Positions 25,679-34,029 of a stretch of 64,000 bases of DNA are shown here, piece by piece. The notes beneath the pieces were generated by a model. That model worked only from the letters and a program-made list of their open reading frames with translations, searched no databases and was not told the origin of the DNA. The stretch lies in contig NZ_KB890620.1 in assembly GCF_000373145.1 (NCBI RefSeq), positions 1-64,000 of the forward strand. The letters are read 5' to 3'. The position numbers and the translations under genes were made by a program. This DNA comes from Thermus oshimai DSM 12092 (GTDB lineage Bacteria; Deinococcota; Deinococci; Deinococcales; Thermaceae). How positions within the stretch are numbered: the stretch's first letter is position 1; each line of letters opens with the position of its first letter.

Positions 25679-26715
25679 AGCCCCTCCTTGGGCAGGGCGG
25701 TGTCCTCGGGAAAGCCCAGCATGAGGTTCAGGTTCTGCACCGCCTGCCCCGCCATGCCCTTCACCAGGTTGTCCAGGGCGGCGAAGACCAGGACCCGCCC
25801 CGTGCGCCCCTCGTAAAGGGGCTTCAGGTCCGCCCGGTTGGAGCCCAGGGTGCCCTTGGTCTGGGGGAGGTCCTCCAGAACCCGCACGAAAGGCTCCCCC
25901 GCGTAGAAGCCCCGGTAGAGGGCGTCCAGCTTGCCTTGGTCCCAGGCCCCTTCCACCTCCGCCTCCGCCGTGACCAGGATCCCCCGGGTCATGGGCACCA
26001 GGTGGGGGGTGAAGGAAAGGCGCACCTCCCCCCTCGCCCCGTGGGTGCGGGGGGTGCGGCCTTGGGCCAGGAGGCGGCCCAGGTTCAGCTCCATCTCGGG
26101 GATGTGCCGGTGGGTGCCCCCCACCTTGTAGGGCTTCAGGTTCTCGTTCACCTCCGCAAAGAAGGTCCCCTCCCCTTCCCGGCCCGCCCCCGAGACCCCG
26201 CTTAGGCCCACCACGAAGGCCCCCTTCAGAACCCCTTCCGCCGCCAGGGGGGCCAGGGCCAGGGTGGCCGCGGTCACGTAGCAGCCAGGGTTGGCCACCA
26301 GCCTGGCCTCCCTAAGCTCCGCCCGGTGGAGCTCGGGAAGGCCGTAGACCGCCTCCTGGTAAAGCCCCGGGCTCTTGTGGGGGATGCCGTACCAGGCCTC
26401 GTAGACCTCCGGGGGCAGGCGGAAGTCCCCGGAGAGGTCAATGGCCCGCTTGCCCGCCCTAAGGATTTCGGGCACCAGCCCCATGGCAAGCCCGTTGGGC
26501 AGGGCCAGGAAGACCACCTCCGCGCGCCCCACCACCTCTTCCTGGGGAAGGAAAAGGCGCTCGTCCCAAAGCTGGGGCCAGGCGGCGGAAAGGGGCTTCC
26601 CCTCGTATTTCCGGCTGGAAAAGCCCACCAGCTCCACCCCGGGGTGGCCTTGGAGGAGGCGGAGGAGCTCCGCCCCCCCGTACCCCGAGGCCCCCAGAAT
26701 CCCCACCCTCACCAT
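25669..26715 (-). CDS. argC: N-acetyl-gamma-glutamyl-phosphate reductase
   Basis: NADPH-dependent reductase of arginine synthesis. The dinucleotide motif [17 protein letters not shown] is at the N-terminus, the catalytic cysteine is in NPGCYVTAA, and the substrate region GVSGAGREG follows. 348 residues, as usual. It overlaps both neighbours (uma2 upstream by 7 bases, argJ downstream by 10 bases), and GGAG precedes the start. Confidence 0.95.
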   Translation of the reverse strand: MVRVGILGASGYGGAELLRLLQGHPGVELVGFSSRKYEGKPLSAAWPQLWDERLFLPQEEVVGRAEVVFLALPNGLAMGLVPEILRAGKRAIDLSGDFRLPPEVYEAWYGIPHKSPGLYQEAVYGLPELHRAELREARLVANPGCYVTAATLALAPLAAEGVLKGAFVVGLSGVSGAGREGEGTFFAEVNENLKPYKVGGTHRHIPEMELNLGRLLAQGRTPRTHGARGEVRLSFTPHLVPMTRGILVTAEAEVEGAWDQGKLDALYRGFYAGEPFVRVLEDLPQTKGTLGSNRADLKPLYEGRTGRVLVFAALDNLVKGMAGQAVQNLNLMLGFPEDTALPKEGLWP

Positions 26716-27227
26716 GGGATCTCCAGAAGGGTTTCGGGGAAGGCCAGGGGGGCCACCCTTTCCCCAGGGCTAAGCCAAAGCTGCTCGCGGTAGTGGTCGC
26801 CCTGGGGACCGCGGAAGGCCAAAAGGCGATATCCGGGCAAATCCACCACCCAAACCTCGGGTATCCCCGCCTGGGCGTAAAGGGGAAGCTTCCGCCCCAG
26901 GTCGTAGTCCAGGGTGGATTCGGAGAGCTCCACCAGGAGAAGGACATCCTCCGGGTTAGGAAGCCTTTCCGCGTAAGGACCCGGCCGTAATAGCAAAAGG
27001 TCAGGCTCCAGATAGGTGTCCGGAGGGATGAGCAAGGGACCTTGCGGCTGAACAATGGCTTGGGGGAAGCGTTCCACAAAAAGCCGGTTAAGGCGGTTTA
27101 AAAGGTAAGCGTGCTTGGGTCCAATGGGCGCCATCTGGTATAGCTCCCCTTTGAGGAGCTCCACCCCCCTTTCGGGAAGGGGGAGCTTGAAGAACTCCTC
27201 CAGGCTAAAGCGGTAGGGCCGGACCAT
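26709..27227 (-). CDS. Uma2-family nuclease-like protein inside the arginine operon
   Basis: 172 residues of the Uma2/DUF820 family, a PD-(D/E)XK nuclease fold. Recognisable elements: RGVELLKGELYQMAPIGPKH, YLEPDLLLLRPG (PD), VLLLVELSESTLDYDLGRK (E-x-K-type core) and IPEVWVVDLPGYRLLAFR. The biological role of the family is unproven. It lies between argF (4-base gap) and argC (overlap) in the same direction. TAAAGT, 6 bases before the ATG and overlapping the argF stop, suggests its own leaderless promoter as well. Confidence 0.85.
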   Translation of the reverse strand: MVRPYRFSLEEFFKLPLPERGVELLKGELYQMAPIGPKHAYLLNRLNRLFVERFPQAIVQPQGPLLIPPDTYLEPDLLLLRPGPYAERLPNPEDVLLLVELSESTLDYDLGRKLPLYAQAGIPEVWVVDLPGYRLLAFRGPQGDHYREQLWLSPGERVAPLAFPETLLEIPW

Positions 27228-27231
27228 ACCC

Positions 27232-28137
27232 CTACTTTAGCAGGGCGAGGAGGACGGCCTTGGCGGTGTGAAGGCGGTTTTCCGCCTGGTCGAAGACCCG
27301 GCTTCTCTGGCCGTATACCGCCTCCTCCGTGGTCTCCTCCCCATAGTGGGCGGGGAGGCAGTGGAGGAAGATCCCCTCGGGGGCGAGGAGAGCAAGGAGG
27401 TCCCCGTTCACCTGGAAGCCCCGGAAGTCCTTAAGGCGCTTTTCCCGCTCCGCCTCCTGGCCCATGCTGGTCCAGACGTCGGTGTAGAGGGCGTGGGCTT
27501 GGAAGGCGGCCTCCTTAGGGTCGTGGGTGAGGAAGGCCCCGGCGCGCCTGAGGAGCTCAGGGTCCGGCTCGTAGCCCTTGGGGGTGGCGACCCGCACCCT
27601 TAGCCCCACCAGGGGGGCCACCTCCAGGAGGGAGTTCAGGACGTTGTTCCCATCCCCCACCCAGGCCACCTCGAGGCCCCTTAGCCCCCCAAAGGCCTCC
27701 TTCAGGGTGAGGAGGTCCGCCAGGGCCTGTAAGGGGTGGGCCCGGTCGGAGAGGGCGTTCACCACGGGGATGCGGGCGTGGCGGGCAAGCTCCTCCACCG
27801 TGGCGTGGGCGTAGACCCGGGCGGCGATGCCCTCCACGAAGCGCTCCAGGTTCTTGGCGATGTCCCTTACCGGCTCCCGCTCCCCAATGCCCACCTGCTT
27901 CTGGTCCAGGTAGACCGCGTGCCCCCCCAGGTGGGCCATGGCCACCTCCAAGGTGGTGCGGGTGCGCAAGGAGGGCTTCTCAAAGAGGAGGGCCAGGGTC
28001 TTGCCCTTCAGGTCCTCCCCCCGGTAGCGGGTGGCCTTGAGCTCCTCCGCCAGGGCCAGGAGGTTCTGGATGGCCTCGAGGCCGTAGCCTCTGAAGTCCA
28101 ACAGGTCCTTGGGTAAGGTCAGGGCGTCTCCCCCCAT
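27232..28137 (-). CDS. argF: Ornithine carbamoyltransferase
   Basis: Makes citrulline from ornithine and carbamoyl phosphate. The carbamoyl-phosphate loop is in FEKPSLRTRTTLE, HPLQALADLLTL follows, and the ornithine loop is HCLPAHYGEE. 301 residues. The start MGGDALTLPKDLLDF agrees with the T. thermophilus enzyme as I recall it; the open frame reaches a TTG at 28176, which lacks support. The leader contains an inverted repeat and a two-codon frame described separately. First gene of argF-uma2-argC-argJ. Confidence 0.95.
   Translation of the reverse strand: MGGDALTLPKDLLDFRGYGLEAIQNLLALAEELKATRYRGEDLKGKTLALLFEKPSLRTRTTLEVAMAHLGGHAVYLDQKQVGIGEREPVRDIAKNLERFVEGIAARVYAHATVEELARHARIPVVNALSDRAHPLQALADLLTLKEAFGGLRGLEVAWVGDGNNVLNSLLEVAPLVGLRVRVATPKGYEPDPELLRRAGAFLTHDPKEAAFQAHALYTDVWTSMGQEAEREKRLKDFRGFQVNGDLLALLAPEGIFLHCLPAHYGEETTEEAVYGQRSRVFDQAENRLHTAKAVLLALLK
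27234..27239 (-). promoter_or_regulatory. Leaderless -10 box of the arg-operon uma2
   Basis: TAAAGT at 27239-27234, spacer AGGGGT, then ATG 27227. It overlaps the last codon and stop of argF (AAG TAG). Confidence 0.45.
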
Positions 28138-28142
28138 GAGGC

Positions 28143-28178
28143 TTATAGCATACCGCCTCCTTGCAAACTTATGCAAGG
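28143..28178 (-). promoter_or_regulatory. argF leader: inverted repeat, Shine-Dalgarno and two-codon ORF
   Basis: A perfect 7-base inverted repeat CCTTGCA/TGCAAGG with a TAAGTT loop spans 28178-28159. Its 3' arm includes part of a strong Shine-Dalgarno AAGGAGG (28162-28156). Four bases later comes ATG CTA TAA (28151-28143), a two-codon frame, and argF starts 5 bases after that. TATGCT inside the same string could instead be a -10 box. The palindrome's outer part (TTGCATAAGTTTGCAA) looks like an arginine-repressor box; that is inference. Confidence 0.5.
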
Positions 28179-28184
28179 GTGCCC

Positions 28185-28868
28185 CTACGCCCGGCTCCAG
28201 GGGACGTAGAGCACAGGCACGGGGCTCACGAAGGGCTCCGCATAGTCCACCCCCAGGTAGTTGCCCCAGTAGCGGCGCAGGGCCTTCCTGGCCTCCACCC
28301 CCTTAGGCCCCACGGTCTCGCTCGCCGCCTCCCCGGAAAACTGGCTCCGGTAGGCCAAAACCGCCTGCTCCCAACGGTCTATGAAGGCGGAGATCTTCAC
28401 CAGAAAGCTCGGGGTGAAGGGGTGGTTTCCGGGGTAAAAGAAAAGCCGCTCCACCCGGTGGGGCGCGCCCTCCAGGGGGGCCTTGGGGAGGGCCGAAAGG
28501 TGGACCGCGGCCACGGAGAGGCGGCTTGCCGCGGTGTGGTCGGGGTGGCGGTCGGCCTCGAGGGGGGCAAAGACGATGCGGGGCCTGAGCCGCCTTAGGG
28601 CCCCCGCCAGGGCCAGGCGCTCCTCAGGGCCATCCCTCAGGCCCCCATCGGGAAGGCCCAGGTTCCCCCGGAAGTCCAGGCCCAGGATGCGGCTCGCCGC
28701 CTCCACCTCCTTGGCCCTTTCCTCCGGGGTGCCCTTGGTGCCCATCTCCCCCCGGGTGAGGTCCAGGATCCCTGTGGAAAGCCCCTCGGCCTTGGCCCGG
28801 GCCAGGGTGCCCCCGCAGCCCAGCTCCCCGTCGTCGGGGTGGGGGGCGATCACCAAGAGGTCAAGCAC
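28185..28868 (-). CDS. bshB1: PIG-L deacetylase, BshB1-like (bacillithiol synthesis)
   Basis: Zinc-dependent deacetylase of the LmbE/PIG-L family. The metal motifs are APHPDDGELGCGG near the N-terminus and ADRHPDHTAAS in the middle. The length (227 residues), LDLTRGEMGTKGTPEERAKE and the WGNYLGVDYAEPF tail fit BshB1, which removes acetate from GlcNAc-malate. A YpdA-type disulfide reductase is encoded at 39013, in line with bacillithiol use. It overlaps plsY by 8 bases. Confidence 0.85.
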   Translation of the reverse strand: MLDLLVIAPHPDDGELGCGGTLARAKAEGLSTGILDLTRGEMGTKGTPEERAKEVEAASRILGLDFRGNLGLPDGGLRDGPEERLALAGALRRLRPRIVFAPLEADRHPDHTAASRLSVAAVHLSALPKAPLEGAPHRVERLFFYPGNHPFTPSFLVKISAFIDRWEQAVLAYRSQFSGEAASETVGPKGVEARKALRRYWGNYLGVDYAEPFVSPVPVLYVPWSRA

Positions 28869-29463
28869 CCTTCACCTCCACCTTCTCCCCAAGCCGCCTT
28901 TCCGTGCCTTTCTGAAGCCTTTTCAGGTTCTCCCGGTGGGTCCAGAAGATGAGGACGGCCATGAGGAAGACCGTAACCACCTCCCAAAAGGGACGGCCCA
29001 GGGCCAGGGCCAGGACGGAAGCCGCCACCCCCCCAGCCATGCTCCCCGCGGACACGTAGCGGGTGATGAGCATCACGCTCACCCCGATGGGGAAGGTCCA
29101 AAGGGCCAGAACCGGGTCCAGGAAGAGCAGGGTGCCGAAGCTGGTGGCCACCCCCTTCCCTCCCCTAAACCCCAGGAAGAGGGAGTAGTTGTGCCCCAGC
29201 ACCGCGGCCAGGGCCACCCCTCCGAGAAGCCAGCCCTCCACCCCCACCGCCCGGGCGATGAGCACGGCAAGCCCCCCCTTGAACACGTCAAAGAAGGCCA
29301 CCACCAAAGCGGGGCCCGGACCCAGGGTGCGGAGGACGTTGGTGGCCCCGATGTTGCCGGAACCCACCTTCTGGATATCCACCCCGTAGGTGCGGGCCAC
29401 CAGGACCCCTGCGGGGACGGAGCCAAAGAGGTAGGAAAGAAGGAGGACGAGGAACACCTCCAT
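28861..29463 (-). CDS. plsY: Glycerol-3-phosphate acyltransferase PlsY
   Basis: Membrane enzyme that transfers acyl groups from acyl-phosphate to glycerol 3-phosphate, the first step of phospholipid synthesis. Five or so membrane helices; the three family motifs are GSVPAGVLVAR, GSGNIGATNVLRTLG and GHNYSLFLGFRGGKGVAT. 200 residues. The ATG lies 6 bases after TAGGAT, so the message is probably leaderless. It is the first gene before bshB1 and perhaps argF. Confidence 0.94.
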   Translation of the reverse strand: MEVFLVLLLSYLFGSVPAGVLVARTYGVDIQKVGSGNIGATNVLRTLGPGPALVVAFFDVFKGGLAVLIARAVGVEGWLLGGVALAAVLGHNYSLFLGFRGGKGVATSFGTLLFLDPVLALWTFPIGVSVMLITRYVSAGSMAGGVAASVLALALGRPFWEVVTVFLMAVLIFWTHRENLKRLQKGTERRLGEKVEVKGA

Positions 29464-29469
29464 GCCCCC

Positions 29470-29475
29470 ATCCTA
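29470..29475 (-). promoter_or_regulatory. Leaderless -10 box of plsY
   Basis: TAGGAT at 29475-29470, spacer GGGGGC, then ATG 29463. Confidence 0.5.
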
Positions 29476-29483
29476 CGGGAAAC

Positions 29484-30260
29484 CTAGCTGCTCGCCGAAG
29501 CGTAGCTCCTCAAGGCGAAGCGGAAAAAGGCCCGGGCAAGGAGGAAGAGGAAAAGGGCTAAGGCCAAGGCCAAAAGAAGAGGAGCCTCCCCCCGGCCCAG
29601 GGCCACCTCCGCGGGCACGGTGGTGAGGAAGGCCACGGGCACCACAAAGGTGAAGAAGACCCGGTAAAGGGCGGGGTAGGCCCCCACGGGAAAGCGGCCC
29701 GCCTCCAGGAGGCCCCTCAAGACCTCGGTGGCGTTGTAGATCTTCACGAACCAGATCCCCGTGGTGGCCAGCATGAACCAGAGGCTGTAGAGGATGAGGC
29801 CCCCAAGAAACCAGAAGAGGGCGAAGAGGGCGTAGTCCGGGAATCCAAGCCCAAGCCGCCCCCCGGCCCAAAGGAGGAGCCCCACCCCGAGGAGGACATC
29901 CCCTAGCCCCCAAGGGGAAAACTCCCGCAGGGAAAGCCAGAACTGGGGGTCTATGGGCTTCAGGAGGACGAAGTCCAGGGTGCCCCGCTGCACGTGCTCC
30001 ACGATCTTGTTGAGGTTCGGGGCCAGGAGGACGCTCGCAAGGCCCTGGAGGAGGGTGAAGGCGGCCATGACCAAAAGGGCCTCCTCCAGCCGCCACCCCC
30101 CCGGCCGGTACCCCCCCTGGTAGAGGAGGAGGAGGCCGAAGAGGCTCCCAAGAAGGGTGAGGGCCGAGGAGAGGAGGCCTAAGAGGAAGTTCACCCGGTA
30201 CTCCATCTCCGCGGCCAGGCTCAGGCGGAGGAAAAGGCGAAGCACCCTTAGGTAGCGCAT
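29484..30260 (-). CDS. ABC-2 type transporter permease (first subunit)
   Basis: 258 residues, about six membrane helices, of the ABC2_membrane_6 type. The cytoplasmic loop NKIVEHVQRGTLDFVLLKPID is characteristic. It is transcribed away from the ATPase and second permease, which start 29 bases away on the other strand. The three together look like one exporter with two different permeases. Cargo unknown; relatives are placed with antibiotic or lipid export. Confidence 0.85.
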   Translation of the reverse strand: MRYLRVLRLFLRLSLAAEMEYRVNFLLGLLSSALTLLGSLFGLLLLYQGGYRPGGWRLEEALLVMAAFTLLQGLASVLLAPNLNKIVEHVQRGTLDFVLLKPIDPQFWLSLREFSPWGLGDVLLGVGLLLWAGGRLGLGFPDYALFALFWFLGGLILYSLWFMLATTGIWFVKIYNATEVLRGLLEAGRFPVGAYPALYRVFFTFVVPVAFLTTVPAEVALGRGEAPLLLALALALFLFLLARAFFRFALRSYASASS

Positions 30261-30288
30261 ACCCCCTCTAGCTTAGACTGGAAAGGTC
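30261..30288. promoter_or_regulatory. Overlapping divergent promoters of the ABC exporter genes
   Basis: In 28 bases there is a plus-strand TAGACT 9 bases before ATG 30289 and a minus-strand TAAGCT 9 bases before ATG 30260. The two -10 boxes are adjacent, so the two halves of the exporter are probably expressed together. Confidence 0.45.
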
Positions 30289-31278
30289 ATGGAGGCCGTC
30301 GTCCTTGCGGAAGACCTCACCAAGCACTACCGGGTGGCCCTCAAAGAGGAAGGCCTCCTGAGCACCCTGCGCCACTTCCTCTTCCGCCGCTACCGGGAGG
30401 TGCGGGCGGTGGAAGGGGTGAGCTTCCGGATCGCCCCCGGGGAGAGGGTGGGCTTCCTGGGGCCCAACGGGGCGGGCAAGACCACCACCTTGAAGATGCT
30501 GACGGGCCTCGTCCACCCCACCCGGGGAAAGGCCCTGGTGGCGGGGCACGTGCCCTGGCGGCGGGAGAAGGCCTTTCTCAAGAAAATCACCCTGGTCATG
30601 GGGAACAAGCAGCAACTTATTTGGGACCTCCCCGCCCTGGACTCCTTCCGCCTGAACGCCGCCATCTACGAGATCCCCGAGGGGGAGTTTAGGAGGCGGG
30701 TGGGGGAGCTTTCCGAGATGCTCGGGCTTACGGGAAAACTCCACCAGCCGGTGCGCAAGCTCTCCCTGGGGGAGAGGATGAAGGCGGAGCTTCTGGCCGC
30801 CCTCCTCCACCGCCCGGAGGTCCTCTTCCTGGACGAGCCCACCCTGGGCCTGGACGTGAACGCCCAGGTGGCGGTGCGGGAGTTCCTAAAGGCCTACAAC
30901 GAACGCTACGGGGCCACCCTCCTCCTCACCAGCCACTACATGGCGGACATCAGCGCCCTGTGCGAACGGGTCCTGGTCATCCACCGGGGGCGCCTCCTCT
31001 ACGACGGGGCCCTGGAGGGCCTCCTGGAGCGCTTCGCCCCCTACCGGGAGGTGGGGCTCGTCCTGGCAAGGCCCCTCCCCAAGGAGGCCCTCCTCCCCTT
31101 TGGGGAGGTGCGGGAGCTTGCGGGCCAGGAGGCCAAGCTCCTCGTCCCCCGGGAGCGGCTTACGGAGCGGGTGGCGGAGATCCTGAGGCGGCTTCCCGTG
31201 GAGGACCTCGAGGTCCGCGAACCCCCTTTGGAGGAGGTCATCGCCCGGGTGTTCCAAAAGGCGGAGGTGGGCCCGTGA
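30289..31278 (+). CDS. ABC transporter ATP-binding protein (exporter)
   Basis: 329-residue ATPase. Walker A is GPNGAGKTT, the Q-loop region is MGNKQQLIWDLP, the signature is LSLGERMKAEL, and Walker B with catalytic Glu is VLFLDEPTLGLD, followed by the switch histidine in TSHYMADI. The first 50 residues (KHYRVALKEEGLLSTLRHFL) and the C-terminal regulatory tail are typical of ABC-2 ATPases paired with DUF990-type permeases. It overlaps the second permease by 4 bases. Confidence 0.92.
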   Translation: MEAVVLAEDLTKHYRVALKEEGLLSTLRHFLFRRYREVRAVEGVSFRIAPGERVGFLGPNGAGKTTTLKMLTGLVHPTRGKALVAGHVPWRREKAFLKKITLVMGNKQQLIWDLPALDSFRLNAAIYEIPEGEFRRRVGELSEMLGLTGKLHQPVRKLSLGERMKAELLAALLHRPEVLFLDEPTLGLDVNAQVAVREFLKAYNERYGATLLLTSHYMADISALCERVLVIHRGRLLYDGALEGLLERFAPYREVGLVLARPLPKEALLPFGEVRELAGQEAKLLVPRERLTERVAEILRRLPVEDLEVREPPLEEVIARVFQKAEVGP

Positions 31279-32051
31279 GGAAGGCCAAGACCCTCCTCCA
31301 GGTCTACCTGGCCTACATGCTGGAGTACCGGGCGGAGCTGGTGCTCTGGGCCCTCGCCGGGGTCCTCCCCCTCATCCTCATGGGGGTCTGGATGGAGGCG
31401 GCGGAAGGAGGGGGCTTCCCCTTGACCTCGGGGGAGTTCGCCCGCTACTTCCTCATGACCTACCTGGTGCGCCAGCTCACCGTGGTCTGGGTGGTGTGGG
31501 AGTTTGAGCGGGACGTGGTGGAGGGGAGGCTTTCGTTCCGCCTCCTGAAGCCCCTAGACCCCTTCTTTGAGCACCTGGCGGCCCACGTGGCGGAAAGGCT
31601 CGCCCGGCTCCCCTTCGTCCTCCTCCTCATAGGGGTCTTCTTCCTCCTCTTCCCCGAGGCCCGCTTCGTCCCCGCCTGGGATGACCTCTTCCTGGGCCTC
31701 CTCCTCACGGCCCTGGCCTTCCTCCTCCGCTACCTCATGCAGTACACCACCGCCCTCCTCACCTTCTGGAGCGAGCGGGCCAGCGCCCTGGAGGAGGTCT
31801 TCTTCCTCCTCTACCTCTTCCTTTCGGGCACCATCGCCCCCCTGGAGGTCTTCCCGGAGACCGTGCGCGCCCTCGCCCTCCTCACCCCCTTCCCCTACCT
31901 GGTCTACCTCCCCGCGGCCACCCTGGCGGGGCAGGAGGTGGCGCTTTGGCCGGGGGTGGGGGTGGTGCTCCTCTGGGGGGGGTTCTTCCTCCTCCTCTCC
32001 CGCCTCCTCTGGCGGCTCGGCCTCAGGCGCTACTCGGGCATGGGGGCATAA
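31275..32051 (+). CDS. ABC-2 type transporter permease (second subunit)
   Basis: 258 residues, six membrane helices. Start is GTG 31275 in the GTGA overlap with the ATPase; the much longer upstream frame is a shadow. The loop WEFERDVVEGRLSFRLLKPLDPFFEH corresponds to NKIVEHVQRGTLDFVLLKP in the first permease, so the two are distant paralogues. It is followed by a decayed uma2. Confidence 0.83.
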   Translation: MRKAKTLLQVYLAYMLEYRAELVLWALAGVLPLILMGVWMEAAEGGGFPLTSGEFARYFLMTYLVRQLTVVWVVWEFERDVVEGRLSFRLLKPLDPFFEHLAAHVAERLARLPFVLLLIGVFFLLFPEARFVPAWDDLFLGLLLTALAFLLRYLMQYTTALLTFWSERASALEEVFFLLYLFLSGTIAPLEVFPETVRALALLTPFPYLVYLPAATLAGQEVALWPGVGVVLLWGGFFLLLSRLLWRLGLRRYSGMGA

Positions 32052-32052
32052 T
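32047..32052 (+). promoter_or_regulatory. Relic -10 box of the uma2 pseudogene
   Basis: CATAAT, a 6-base spacer GGAGGC and GTG 32059. The leaderless arrangement is still intact although the gene is broken. Confidence 0.35.
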
Positions 32053-32058
32053 GGAGGC

Positions 32059-32399
32059 GTGGCCACCCGCTACCGCTTCCGCGTGGAGGAGTACGAGCGA
32101 GCCTTCCGGGGGGTGCCCCGCGTGGAGCCTACCAGATGAGCCCTCTGGGTCCAAAGCACTTCCTCATGGTCCTGCACCTGGACCATAGGCTCAAGGAGGC
32201 CCTAGGGGGAAAGGCCCTGGTGGCGGTCCAGTCCCCTTTGCGCCTTTCGGAAGACTCCGAACCCGAGCCCGACCTCATGGTCCTGAAGGGCCCCCTGGAG
32301 CGCTACGGGGAAAGGCTCCCCACCCCGGAGTTCTATACCCCGGAGGAGCCGGTAAGCCCCCTGGCCTTCCCCGGGGCTAGCCTCCCCTGGAGCCCGTAA
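32059..32399 (+). pseudogene. Decayed uma2-family gene
   Basis: The first 25 codons read as an Uma2 start (TRYRFRVEEYERAFRGVPRV) and then stop after a frameshift. A second frame from 32136 continues MSPLGPKHFLMVLHLDHRLK, AVQSPLRLSEDSEPEPDLMV and then jumps from ERLPTPE to YTPEEPVSPLAFPGASLPW, the usual C-terminus. So the piece between the start and MSPLG (around ELLEGEVYQ in relatives) is missing, and the central catalytic E-x-K region is deleted. Its 3' end overlaps the convergent cimA by 23 bases. Confidence 0.75.
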
Positions 32400-33966
32400 G
32401 GGCCCGCTCCAGAAGGGGCTTGAGAAGAGCGTAGGCGTAGCCGTCGGTGAGGGCCTTCAAGGAGGCCTCGAGGATGTTCTCGCTGGCCCCCACGGTGGCG
32501 AAGCGCTCCTCCCCCCTTCGCATCTCCACCAGGACCCGCACCCCGCTGTTCGTGCCCGCCTCCTGGCCCGAGAGGATGCGCACCTTGTAGTCCGCAAGCT
32601 CCACGTCCGCAAGCTCGGGGTAGAAGCCCAGGATGGCCTTGCGGAAGGCCCGGTCCAGGGCGGAAACGGGGCCATAGGGGCTTTCCGCCGCGGTGTGCTC
32701 CAGGCTCTCCCCCACCCGGACCCGCACCGTGGCCTCGGCCCAGGCGGTGGAAAGGCCACTCCCGTGCACGAAGACGGAAAACCCCTCCACCTGGAAGGGC
32801 AGGCCTCCCCCCTTCATGCGGTGGGCCAGGAGGTAGAAGCTGGCCTCCGCCCCCTCAAAGGCGTAGCCCTCGTACTCCAGGGCCTTGACCTCCTCAAGGA
32901 GCCGCTTCGCCTCCTCCTTGGAGAGGTCCACCCCCACCTCCTGGAGCTTGGCCAGGAGGTTGGAGCGCCCCGAGACGTCGGAGACCAGAAAGCGGCGGCT
33001 ATTGCCCACCCACTCGGGGGGAATGTGCTCGTAGGTGCGGGGGTTCTTGAGCACGGCGGAGACGTGCACCCCCGCCTTGTGGGCGAAGGCCGCCTCCCCC
33101 ACGTAGGGGGCGCGGCGGTTCGGGGTGAGGTTGGCCCGTTCGTCCACGAAGTGGGCGAGCTCCTTGAGCCCCCGAAGCCTTTCCGGAGGGATGGCGGGGA
33201 TGCCGTACTTGAAGACCAGGGTGGGGAGGAAGGAGGTGAGGTTCAGGTTGCCGCACCGCTCCCCGTAGCCGTTAATCGTGCCCTGGGCGTGGGTGGCCCC
33301 GGCCCGGACCGCGGCCAGGGCGTTGGCCACGGCGAGCTCCGCGTCGTTGTGGGGGTGGATGCCGATCCTCACCCCGGGGAAGCGCTCCACCACGGTCTTG
33401 GTGATGGCGTAGACCTCCTCGGGGAGGGAGCCGCCGTTGGTGTCGCAGAGGACCAGGGTGTCCGCACCCCCCTCCAGGGCCGCCTCCAGGGTGGCGAGGG
33501 CGTAGCCGGGGTCCTCCTTGTACCCGTCAAAGAAGTGCTCCGCGTCGTACACCACCCGCCGGCCCCTCTTTGCAAAGAAGGCCACGGTGTCCCGGATCAT
33601 GGCCAGGTTCTCCTCCAGGGTGGTCTCCAGGGCCTCGAGGACGTGCAGGGTCCAGCTCTTGCCGAAGAGGACCACCACCGGGGTCTCCGCCTCCAGAAGG
33701 GCCAGGACGGAAGGGTCCTCCTCGGGGAGGAGGCCCTTCTTTCGGGTGGCCCCGAAGGCCGCAAGCCGGGCTTCCCCCAGGTCCACCCCCTTCATGCGGG
33801 CGAAGAACTCCGCGTCCTTGGGGTTGGAGCCGGGCCACCCCCCCTCAATCAAGTGGACGCCGAAGGCGGCAAGCCTCCTGGCGATGGCCACCTTGTCGTC
33901 CACGGAGAGGCTCACCCCCTCCCCTTGGGTCCCGTCCCGTAAGGTGGTGTCTAGGATCTCCACCAT
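32377..33966 (-). CDS. cimA: (R)-citramalate synthase
   Basis: Condenses pyruvate and acetyl-CoA to citramalate, the start of the threonine-independent isoleucine route. HMGL-like TIM barrel with DTTLRDGTQGEGVSLS, metal-site GIHPHNDAELAVANAL and GTINGYGERCGN; the LeuA-type C-terminal regulatory domain follows (about 400-510). At 529 residues it is in the range of the long-form CimA. The divergence from LeuA in the substrate region, GGWPGSNPKD in place of AGFPVSGP, supports citramalate rather than isopropylmalate synthase. TAGGAG precedes the start. It follows leuA in the same direction. Confidence 0.9.
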   Translation of the reverse strand: MVEILDTTLRDGTQGEGVSLSVDDKVAIARRLAAFGVHLIEGGWPGSNPKDAEFFARMKGVDLGEARLAAFGATRKKGLLPEEDPSVLALLEAETPVVVLFGKSWTLHVLEALETTLEENLAMIRDTVAFFAKRGRRVVYDAEHFFDGYKEDPGYALATLEAALEGGADTLVLCDTNGGSLPEEVYAITKTVVERFPGVRIGIHPHNDAELAVANALAAVRAGATHAQGTINGYGERCGNLNLTSFLPTLVFKYGIPAIPPERLRGLKELAHFVDERANLTPNRRAPYVGEAAFAHKAGVHVSAVLKNPRTYEHIPPEWVGNSRRFLVSDVSGRSNLLAKLQEVGVDLSKEEAKRLLEEVKALEYEGYAFEGAEASFYLLAHRMKGGGLPFQVEGFSVFVHGSGLSTAWAEATVRVRVGESLEHTAAESPYGPVSALDRAFRKAILGFYPELADVELADYKVRILSGQEAGTNSGVRVLVEMRRGEERFATVGASENILEASLKALTDGYAYALLKPLLERALTGSRGG

Positions 33967-33997
33967 GCCGCTTTTCTCCTATTCCGGGCTCCCAAGT

Positions 33998-34027
33998 ACC
34001 CCACCCAAGCTTGCGCTTCGGTGGGGT
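33998..34027 (-). terminator. Intercistronic hairpin between leuA and cimA
   Basis: Minus strand: ACCCCACC, an unpaired G, AAGC, tetraloop GCAA, GCTT, an unpaired G, GGTGGGGT (34027-33998). No T-run follows, so it is a weak terminator at best; an RNA-stability or processing element is equally likely. Confidence 0.45.
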
Positions 34028-34029
34028 GC

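Noticed and set aside
32136-32399. Separate small gene of 87 residues
   Set aside because: Reads as the middle and end of an Uma2 protein with the catalytic centre deleted; better explained as part of a pseudogene.
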